Below are positions 45,736 through 55,761 of a DNA stretch of 64,000 nucleotides, in pieces. The DNA is taken from positions 132,695,920 to 132,759,919 of the forward strand of contig CM043964.1 of assembly GCA_014529385.2 (NCBI GenBank), in the 5' to 3' direction. Made by a program: the position numbers and the translations under genes. The stretch is from Adiantum capillus-veneris (taxonomy: Eukaryota > Streptophyta > Polypodiopsida > Polypodiales > Pteridaceae). How positions within the stretch are numbered: the first letter of the stretch is position 1; each line of letters opens with the position of its first letter. The notes beneath the pieces were generated by a model. The model made no database searches. It worked only from the letters and a program-made list of their open reading frames with translations, and was not told the origin of the DNA.

Positions 45736-47073
45736 CACTAGGTTGGTAATGGGACATTGTTATGTCCTGGGACACTTTTATGTCCTGTTAAGTGACCATT
45801 TTCCTTGGATTATGTCAAGAGTTTCAAAATGGATTTTGAGGTGCTATCTATCTAGATAGTTGTCTCATGAGCTGAAAAAAACTCGACATTTTTTTGGAAT
45901 ATCAATTCCATCTTTAACCTTGTCCTTGCACAACATTTCACAACCTAAACTGTGTGAGAAAACGGGTCCTGTTTTTTGCTTTTTTCAACTTTTTGGAACT
46001 ATACCACTCTAGAATTCATTTTTGAAAGGTCTATAATGCTAGAGAACTATCTTTAGTAGGCCTCAACATGTCCTGATGCTTCTAGGGAGAAATAAATATT
46101 AAAGTTGTAAGTTATGACCAAATTACAAAAATTATCAAATCCTGTTTTTTAGCCAATTTTAGCCCTTCTATGATTTTTTTGGTGGATTTCATGATATCCA
46201 AATGCATTTTTTATTTTCTTTGTCGCATATCGTAACATAAAGCTAATATTCCTTGAGTTTTGGGGCACCTAATCCCCTATTTTTCATAGTATACAGCGAT
46301 GGTTGATTTTTTCAATTATAGAAGAAAACGAAACATTCTAGTATATCAAGTATAGCTTTTTCAATATTGTTAGTTTCTTGTGACAACTACATGCATTTTG
46401 TAGGTAGTAACCATATCTAGTCATAAGGATCAAATTTGGCTAGATATTGAATAGTTTCTATGGGATTCTACAACTCATAATGTTGAACCCAGTTTTTCAT
46501 GTTTGCTGTATTTATCACTTCATCTTTGTCCCCAAGATTCCCCTTGGTAAGAGATGTATTATTGTTTTGACATGCTCCATGGCTCCTTATGAACATAAAC
46601 AAAAATAGGGAACTAAGAAAACATGCATATATTATTTGTATTGAGCGTGGCTATAGAAACTTTGATGATACGTTTGCAGAATGGTAAAAATTCAACTTTT
46701 TGGTACCTATTTATTTTGGCAAAACAAAAAATAGTGAGTGAGAAGCAATCATATGTTCTGATCACCAACCCATTGAAGTTAACTAGGGAATTTATCTCAA
46801 GTCCTACAAAAATCCCTAATCTAATTTTTATGCAATAAAACATAAGAAATTACTGTTTTGATGAAAATTCACTGGTCCATCAACTTTGGAGGCTTGGTGT
46901 GATCAAAAGATGAGAAATTTTACAAGTTTCTTATTTTTTCCATGTGTAGTAGGCCTTGAACTATAACCTCATGAAAGGATTTTACAAAATGAGTGGATCT
47001 ACTATGGTTTTGGAGGTTTTTTTCAAAACCCTAAAAGGACACTTTTATGTCCTGTTAGGTTACCAACCTAGTG
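45736..47073 (+). mobile_element. TIR transposon, CACTAG family, copy C (1,338 bp)
   Basis: Termini are CACTAGGTTGGTAATGG and its partner CACTAGGTTGGTAACC; TTAA abuts both ends (45,732-45,735 and 47,074-47,077). The uninterrupted satellite unit reads ATATCTTAAAGGTTATTC at this place, so one TTAA has become two. Subterminal GGACAxTxTTATGTCC palindromes are present. It has the same orientation as copy A and is closer in sequence to copy B. Confidence 0.95.
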
Positions 47074-48880
47074 TTAAAGGTTATTCTTTCTCACCACTTG
47101 GAGTGACCATGATAGGTTTTACATGGAGGTTTGGTTCCAAGGTCCACCACTTGTCCAAGCTAACTCTATTGAATCGTAGAGAGAAGCAAAGGTCCACCAC
47201 TTGTCCAAGCTAGGGTCCATTGAAACATGGAGCGAAGAATGCTCCACCATTTGTCGAAGCTAACTCTATTGAAACGTGGGGGGTTTACCTTCAAGGTCCA
47301 CCACTTGTCCAAGCTATTACCGCTAGTAGCATGAGTGGTTTTGTCTCAAGATTTATCACTTTTTCACTCTACGTCATTATATTAAGAATATTAGGGTGTT
47401 AAGGTCCACTACTTGTCCAACCTATAAGGCTATGTCTTAAAGGTTATTATTTCTCACCACTTGGAGTGACCATGATAGGTTTTACATGGGGGTTTGGTTC
47501 CAAGGTCCACCACTTGTCCAAGCTAACTCTATTGAATCATAGAGAGAAACAAAGGTCCACCACTTGTCCAAGCTATGCTCCATTGAAACATGGAGAGAAG
47601 AATGCTCCACCATTTTTCGAAGATAACTATATTAAAACATGGGGGGGTTTACATTCAAGGTCCACCACTTGTCCAAGCTATTACCGCTAGTAGCATGAGT
47701 GGTTTTGTCTCAAGATTCAGCACTTTTTCACTCTATGTGATTATATTAAGAATATTAGGGTGTTAAGATCCACCACTTGTCCAACCTATAAAGCTATATC
47801 TTAAAGGTTATTCTTTCTCACCACTTGGAGTGACCATGATAGGTTTTACATGGGTGTTTGGTTCCAAGGTCCACCACTTGTCCAAGCTAACTCTATTGAA
47901 TCATAGAGAGAAGCAAAGTTCCATCACTTGTCCAAGCTAGGGTCCATTGAAACATGGAGAGAAGGATGCTCCACCATTTGTCCAAGATAGACTCCATTGA
48001 AACATGAAGAGAAGCAAGATGCACCATGTCTCCAAGATGCTAGGCTTCATCGAAATACCTTAAACCCACGATATTTTGTACATGGGGGGTTTACATTCAA
48101 GGGCCACCACTTGTCCAAGCTATTATCGCTAGTAGCATGAGTGGTTTTGTCTCAAGATTCACCACTTTTCCACTCTATGTCATTATATTAAGAATATGTG
48201 GGTGTTAAGGTCCACCACTTGTCCAACCTATAAGTCTATATCTTAAAGGTTATTCTTTCTTACCACTTGGAGTGACCATGATAGGTTTTACATGGGGGTT
48301 TGGTTCCAAGGTCCACCACTTGTCCAAGCTAACTCTATTGAATAATAGAGAGAAGCAAAGGTCCACCACTTGTCCAAACTAGGCTCCATTGAAACATGGA
48401 GAGAAGGATGCTCCACCATTTGTCCAAGATAGGCTCCATTGAAACATGAAGAGAAGCAAGGTGCACCATGTCTCCAAGATGCTAGGCTCCATCTAAATAC
48501 CTTAAACCCACAATGTTTCGTAGATGGGGGGTTTACTTTCAAGGTCCACCACTTGTCCAAGCTATTATCGCTAGTAGCATGGTTGGGTCTCAAGATTCAC
48601 TAGTTTTCCACTCTATGTCATTATATTAAGAATATCTGGGTGTTAAGGTCCACCAGTTGTCCAACGTATAAGGCTATATCTTAAATGATATTTTTTTTCA
48701 CCACTTGGAATGTGCATGATATGTTTTACATGGGGTTTTGTTCCAAGGTCCACCACTTGTCCAAGCTAGATCTATTACATATATATTATACATACAGTAT
48801 TCAACTAGATTCCCTACCTATCATGTCCAGTAGCATGGATGCTCTAGATTTAAGGTCCACCACTTGTCCAACCTATACTC
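47074..48880 (+). repeat. Satellite block 2 continued
   Basis: The array resumes in phase after the TIR element, with unit starts (TTTGGTTCCAAGG) at about 47,130, 47,498, 47,860, 48,300 and 48,733. The last cores are at about 48,860. Confidence 0.95.
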
Positions 48881-49400
48881 TCTTATGTAAGGGAGATCTC
48901 GCTATAAATTCAAAACCTTCCCGCCTAAATTTAAAATTCAAAATCTTATCGCTTAAATTTAAAATATCCCTCCCAAATTTTAAATATCCCGCCTAAATTT
49001 TAAAATATCCCGCCCAAATTTTAAAATTAAAACTTTCTTATAAAATCTAAATTTTACCACTTAAATTTAGAATATTCCACGCTAACTTGATTTTAAATTC
49101 AAGTTTACCACGAAAAGATATCATTATACCACCTAAATCAAATATGCAAACCTCAAATCATTATATTGTACATAAATTCAAACAAATTCAAATTAACAAG
49201 CCTAAACTGATATTAGTTTGCATAGATATGAATTTATCACACCTAAATTATGTCACCATGTTAGAGAGAGTGGTTAGAGAATTTGAACAAGGTCCACCAC
49301 TTGTCCAACCTAGATACCAAGAAGGATTGAGTGTGCAAGGTATTGTTTGGAGGTCCTTATAGTCCACTGGTCTCAAGGTCCACCACTTGTAGTAAGGGTC
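48881..49400. repeat. AT-rich minisatellite with CCCGCC cores and end of satellite
   Basis: At about 48,905-49,030 a unit of 20-25 bp, TAAAATATCCCGCCYAAATT, is repeated about six times with variations. Two isolated satellite cores follow at about 49,290 and 49,375. Confidence 0.8.
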
Positions 49401-51500
49401 ACCAAAAAGTGTATATATTCATCCAAAAAAATACACGTATTTTTGGTCTACATGTCCTAGTTTCAACCATTTATGTCCATTAGGTGTATCACTAAACAAC
49501 ACTACTTTTTTTGAGAAACAGAAGTTACAATCATATCTACAAATGGATTAGAGGAAAATCAGCTCAGCATACATCCAGAACTTGCTACAAGAATCGACTT
49601 TAACAGTTCCATTCAAGTTTACTAGTATTACAATGTGCTAGTTATTTGTGATATTTATGTATGTATATATACTATGTGTGCATAACGTAATTAAGTGTAA
49701 TTGTGTATGAGTATTACAATGAAATAACACAAATATACATACATACACATAGATAACACAGACGCACACATACATGAGCATGTATTTTCAAGAGAGAGAT
49801 AGCAAGATACAGAGATAGATAGATAGAGAGAGAGAGAGATAAATACCTGTTTTCTAGAGAGAGGAGAGAGAGAAAGATAACAGATTTCACTGTGTTTATG
49901 TATGTGGAAGAGAGGAAGACGATGTATGGGAATATGTGCACGTATTTTCAAGAGAGAGACAACAATATAACAGATTTCACTGTGGTTATGTATGTGGAAG
50001 TGAGGAAGACGATGTGTGGGAATATGTGTATGTATTTTCAAGAGAGAGACAGCAAGATAACAAATTTAATGTGGTTATGTATGTGGAAGAGAGGAAGACG
50101 ATGTGTGCGAATATGTGTATGTGTGCGGGGATACTTTTAAACTATGTATCTCTCTCTTTTGACGAGAGAGTGTGTGTGCAAGAAGAGTTACAGAGAACCA
50201 TCTTCTGTATATGGAGAAAGACAGAGAGTGAGAGAGAGAGAAATACCTGTTTTTTCTCTATTCGTGAGGTGTGCAATGTCTCCTGAGAAGAAGCTATGCC
50301 CGATCTTGCCCTTCTGGAAAGCGTTGCGTACGCTGCTGCTTCTTTATCTTGTGCACGAACTTTCAATCCTATGCGCTCCACCTGTGTTGTGTACGATGCC
50401 GGGATTGCTCCTCTACGCGCGCGTATACTCCAATTGTGTGCGATCCGTGTGCGCTTTCTGTGTGTTTGCTGCTCGCCTGCTTTCTCTGTGTGCGTTGCTC
50501 GTGCGCTCTTTGTGTGCCTAATCTTGATAGGGTTTATTAGAATGCCACGTATGCTACAAGTCCATGTTTTATCATAGGATTTAAAAAAACAAAAGCAATA
50601 TAAAACATTAACCAATTCACACGGCCAAAATTAAAGAAATCATGGTTGAAAATATGCAAAACATGCGTAACTCTATACTAGGAATTCACTTTTAAAAAAA
50701 AAAAAATCTTTGGGTGCTGTCCCTAGCCCCGTGGGGGCGCTGCCCCTCGACCCAGCCCGGAACAATATCCCAAAATCAGCCTCCCAAGCCCCGCCATCGA
50801 GAGCGCTATATTCCACATCCCCATCAAGAGCGCTACCCCCAAACCTCACGTGGAAGCGCTGCCTTGTCACCCCATTGTGGCATTGCCTTAAGACCCCGCA
50901 TCTGGAGTGCTAAATGGGAACATTCTTCATTAGTGAAATTTTGAACATATATTATATTAGCATATACTTAAATATAATACAAATATTAACATATTAACTA
51001 TACTACTAATTTACTATAGGAGTTCTAAATTATGTCCCATACTATATTTAAGGTGCCAAAGGTTTGGCCTTATGGTCCTAGATTTAGCCAAGTGGTCAAC
51101 ACATATAGGACCTAGTGCACACTGTGCCACAAAACTTGGCCACCACTTCACTTGCCAAAGTTTAGGCCACATGGTCAATCCTAAGTTTCCAATGTTCTTA
51201 TTATGTCACCTTTTGCCTCGTGGAAAACCTAGGCTTGTTTTCACATACTTAGGCACTTCAAGCCATAATAAATTTTCATTACTCTTCGGCAACCCTTTTG
51301 TTCAAGTCTTTGAAAAAACGTTGTTTAAGGCCACCCTAAACCATTTTCATTTAGGGGTGTCTAAAACTAGCTTTTTGGCAATTCGAGAAGAAAATGGTCA
51401 AAGTTTTATACTTATTTTTAACCACTTGACCAATTCAAATATTGAAAAGCAAGGTCTTGTAATACTTTTCTTTGGACATCACACATTAAAACTAGGTCCC
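49401..51500. other. Non-coding stretch with tandem repeat and GC-rich island
   Basis: An 88-90-bp unit (TATGTATGTGGAAG, GAGGAAGACGATGTGTGGGAATATGTG) is repeated almost three times from about 49,897 to 50,120, among GA-rich text. At 50,700-50,930 there is an isolated GC-rich patch with GGGGGCGCTGCCCC and repeated AGAGCGCTA/GAAGCGCTGCC. Overlapping open frames of 100-150 codons on both strands at 50,142-50,615 and at 51,072-51,524 have no recognisable motif. Confidence 0.7.
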
Positions 51501-52970
51501 TCACTTGTCCAAGCTATGCTCTAATACAATAAAGGGCTTTTGGTTTCAAGATGCACCACTTTCCCAACCTTGATTCCATTAAAGAAGCTAGATCTTCTTA
51601 GACATTTAATAGCAAGGTCCTGTAGCAGTTCACATTGAACATTTTCCATGGCAGCTAGGTCCACCACTTATCTAAGCTATGCTGTAATAGAGTAAGGGGG
51701 TTTTGGTTTCAAGATCCACCACTTGTCCAAACTTGATTTGGGAAGCAAGGTCCTATAATAGTTTTCTTTGGACATTCACCATTACAACTAAGTCCACCAC
51801 TTCTTCAAGCTATGTTCCAATACACTAAGGATGTTTTGGTTTCAAGGAGAACCACTTGTATGACTTTGTTTTTGGAAGTAAGGTCTTTGCATAGTTCACC
51901 TTGGACCTTGGACATTGGATACTACAACTAAGCCCACCACTTGTCCAAGCTATCCTCTATATATAGCCAAAGGGTTTGGGTTTCGAGATTCACCACTTTT
52001 CCAACCTTTCTTCCATTAAAGAAAGGAGGGGCATTATAACTAGGTCCACCACTTGTCCAAGATATGCTCTGATATAGAAAGGGGATTTTGGTTTCAATAA
52101 TCCACCACGTGTTCAACCTTGCAAGACTTAAGGGATACTTGGACATTGGAAAGCATAGTCCTATAGTAGTTGATAGGTGGCAATGGGTATTACAACTAGG
52201 TCCAACCTATGCTCTCATATAGCAAAGAGGCTTTGCTTTCAAGGTCCACCACTTGTCCAACCTTGCTTCCATTAAAGAAATGAGGGGCTACGTAAACATT
52301 GGCAAGCAAGGTAGCAAGGTCCTAAGGTGTTTCACCTTGGATATTGGGCATTATAACTAGGTCCACCACTTGTCCAAGCTATACTCTGATATAGAAAGGG
52401 GATTTTCGTTTCAAGGTCCACCGCGTGTTCAACCTTGCAAGACTCAAGGGATACTTGGACATTGGAAAGCATAGTCCTATAGTAGTTGATAGGTGGCAGT
52501 GGGTATTACAATTAGGTCCAACCTATGCTCTCATATAGCAAAGAGGCTTTGGTTTCAAGGTCCACCACTTGTCCAACCTTCCATTAAAGAAATGAGGGGC
52601 TACGTAAACATTGGCAAGCAAGGTAGCAAGGTCCTAAGGTGTTTCACCTTAGGATATTTGGCATTGTAACTAGGTCCACCACTTGTCCAAGCTATGATCT
52701 GATATAGAAAGGGGATTTTCGTTTCAAGGTCCACCACGTGTTCAACCTTGAAAGACTCAAGGGATACTTGGACATTGGAAAGCATAGTCCTATAGTAGCT
52801 GATAGGTGGCAGTGGGTATTACAACTAGGTCCACCACTTGTCCAACCTATGCTCTAATATAGCAAGGATGCTTTGGTTTCAAGATCCACCATAATTTCCA
52901 ACCTTGCTTCCATTAATATAGCAAGGAGGATTTGGTCTCAAGGTTCACCACTTGTCCAACCTATGCAAAC
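51500..52970 (+). repeat. Satellite block 3, about 315-bp units
   Basis: The same core lies in the same orientation as block 2 but in a different longer unit. The text GGTCCACCACTTGTCC, CTGATATAGAAAGGGGATTT, CTTGGACATTGGAAAGCATAG and ATGAGGGGCTACGTAAACATT starts over at about 52,041, 52,358 and 52,674. It leads directly into the acceptor of the DUF7869-like gene, so it may form its first intron. Confidence 0.9.
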
Positions 52971-53057
52971 CTTTTTCATGTTGTAGCATGATTTTTTGTT
53001 TGAAGAGTATTTTTCTACAACTATGGATTTAACAATGTAATATTTTTCACTTACAGG

Positions 53058-55761
53058 ATGGACTTCGAATCTGGGGAGAAAGTACATATGATACTTGACA
53101 ATGAAATTGTTGGTGTGTGTAGAACAAATCAGATTCCACTTGTGGTGGTACAAAGATAGGGCTGGAAAATGTCTCCATACTAGTGGAGGAATGCTTGAAG
53201 GATGTGGTCCTACCTTTTCCTACAATGGATACTTCATCTCTCCAAGGCTCATTATGGAGTGTTGTTCAATGGTCAAAGCTTCTTTTGCAATCTTTTGTAT
53301 TAAATGGGAACTTAATTGATCCACACGAAAGCTACAATGGTGATGAAGAACATGATCATTCTGATCCTCTAGTTACAGATGCAATACCTATGACAAGCCC
53401 AGAATTTGAAGCAATGATTCGAGAGTCTTGGAGAAATCAGAGGGTCCTTTTAAAATATGACACAATGATGCAAACCATGAATGAAGGGACCATCTTATAT
53501 GTATTTCCACATGATTATGTCAACTTTCAGGAATTTGGTCCTGATTGTGTGGGTGTGGGTATTGAAAGAGAAAATGCAAGCATTGATGATGTGGTTGAAG
53601 TGGGTAGCATCACTTTGCTAAAGTGGCCCATCAAGCAGACAACAATGTTGAATGGGAGTCCATTACAACGCTTTGTTCCTGTTGATGGCATGCATGCTAC
53701 ATATGAGGATGTATCCAACGATGACAATGTTGGAAAAAAACTTGATGGGAGTAATGTTGTCTAGTTGTCAAGGAAGAGACGATACACTTTCATGAACTTC
53801 CATCAACATACAAACAAGTGGATATTTTATGTGAAATCAACACGACACTTGACCAAATGGGCTATGAGAAGAAGCTATCCCAATCTTCTTTTGGTAGAAT
53901 TTGGAACAAAGAGTACCCACATGTCACTTTAACAAAGACGAGTGAGTTCTCTAAGTGCAATATTTATAGCTCAATCAAGGCAAGGTTAGAAGCTAAACCT
54001 TCTCTTGAAGAGAGAGCTCTTCTCTTGAGGGAGAGAGAAGTTCACATGGCACAACAAAAGAGTTGCAGAAGCCTATATTATGCATGGTGCACGTATTTAG
54101 AAACTCAACCACAAAAATATGTATGCATAATCCATGATAAGATGGATCAAAAGAAGACTGCCATTCCTAGATTACACATTGTTCCCAAGGGTGTGGATTC
54201 GGGATATAATCTGCAGGTGGCATTGATTGGCATGATCACTCATGGACATGGAGAAGGTTATTACGGACACTTTGTCTTGAATTGTTTGTGGCCAGCTGAT
54301 CCAAATCTTACAATTGGCTCAATTGCTAATTGTTTACATAACGTAGAGAGGATAGATAAGCATCCTCTTGGTGATCTAGTAACAAATGGACTTCCAAGGA
54401 GAAATATTTCACTACTACATGCTTTGAACTCGAGGGATGCTTTGGACTACCATAACTTGAGTGATGGAAAAGAGCCCATTGTGCAGTCGTCAGAAATTGC
54501 AGAAGATGAATTGGGGTCAACATTTCGCAGATTGCCAGAGAACTTGTTGCTACAATTGGATAATTGTGCAGGGGAAAACAAAAATCGATACTTATTTGCC
54601 TATTTGTCAATGCTTGTTGCAAGGGGTGTTTTCAAAACCATCCAGCTGGGATTTTTAATGGTTGGGCATACACATGAGGACATAGACACCATGTTTAGTA
54701 GGTTTTCAGAGAAGTTGAGAGTTACACAAACCTATACTTTTCCACATTTGATGGATACATTACGAAATAGCTCATCTTCATCTCCAGCTCCATTTTTTCT
54801 CACAAAGATCCCCAATTTCAAGCAATATTGTGATGGACAAGACATACTTGTTGGACATTCCAAACCGCTTCAGATCAGGTTCTTTATACAGGATGAGACA
54901 CCAATGATGCAATATAAGGCACATGTAGGTGTATCAATTTGGAGTGGAAGTATTCGCCTTTGGAAAATAGACATAGGAGGCAAGCCAATGCTACCACATG
55001 GAGATCCACCTCTAGTACAAATGGCGGAGTATGTCAAGGCCCACGAAGAAGTCATTTTGGGGCTAAAGAACTATATAAAATTTTGGAAAAATTTAGGGAA
55101 TGGTTCAAGTATTCCGCGATATTATAGACCCGTGATAGATTATTGGAGTAAGGTAATTGAAGAGATTGGAAAAGCAATCATATCAGAGGGAGTCTTGTAT
55201 GAAATTTTTTGGCCAAAAACTCAAGAATATTCTCACCTACAAAGCACTACAATGAATTTGCAACAAGGAGCATAAAGATTCCTAGGCCTTGAAGAGTTGA
55301 ACGATCATTTTTGTGAGCCTCAACGAGATAGGCCAAGGGAAGAGTTTGACCCTATGTCTGATGTGCACCAAGGTGACTTTCTTATGCTTGTTCCGAGTGA
55401 CACAGAAATCTATCGAGTGTGGCTTGCAATGGCTTTATCTGACATTGATAATGAGCCTACATCACCAAACTACAAAAAAACCTTGATTCAATATTGGGCA
55501 CCTTGCGCGAGAAAAAGTGGGATGACAGATACTCAAGCTTACAGTAATTGTTGGAAGGGTTATTGGGATGTCAACTATAAGGACCCACAAGTGTGGGAAA
55601 CTATAGATGCAATTGTTTGGTCCTGGAGACCCAGCAAAGAAGGACCATTTTCTAGAATAAAGATTCTAGAAAGGCATGCTCTAAAATCCAAAGAAGGCCT
55701 CACTCATGCACATCAACCACACTTGGATCAAAGTTCAGATATGGTATCAAATGTGGAGTAG
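53058..55761 (+). pseudogene. DUF7869-like gene, candidate DDE-type transposase, damaged
   Basis: ATG at 53,058 follows the acceptor TTTTTCACTTACAG. The N-terminal part (to about 53,760) resembles plant transposon-associated proteins ending in a VQWSKLLLQ-type segment. It contains one frame change near 53,150 and another near 53,755. The main frame at 53,818-55,275 (485 codons) has FGRIWNKEYPHV and EFSKC near the N-terminus, CIIHDKMDQKK (D107/D110), LLLQLDNCAGENKN (D248) and GFLMVGHTHEDIDTMFSRFS (E287, D288, D290). I recall these as the conserved blocks of DUF7869. Spaced acidic residues after hydrophobic strands fit an RNase H-fold DDE nuclease, but this is inference. After TAA at 55,273 the same frame continues to 55,761 (FEPMSDV-like acidic, QYWAPCARKSG, IDAIVWSWR), so the stop is probably a mutated CAA. 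No terminal repeats were found. Confidence 0.7.

Noticed and set aside
24430-48880. Many 60-114-codon open frames rich in W, such as SLDKWWT or SGGPWNQTPM
   Set aside because: They recur at fixed places of the satellite unit, on both strands of mirrored arrays, with no start or splice context. They are consequences of the repeat.
50142-50615. Overlapping 125- and 157-codon frames on opposite strands
   Set aside because: They mirror each other in a GA- and CG-rich transition region and have Cys/Arg-rich random composition.
51072-51524. 150-codon plus-strand frame
   Set aside because: It contains diverged satellite-like text (GTGGTCAAC, CACCACTT) and no domain. It is probably repeat-derived.
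24430-52970. CRISPR-like array
   Set aside because: Repeats and spacers are both repetitive, spacings are irregular, the sequence is eukaryotic, and no cas gene is present.
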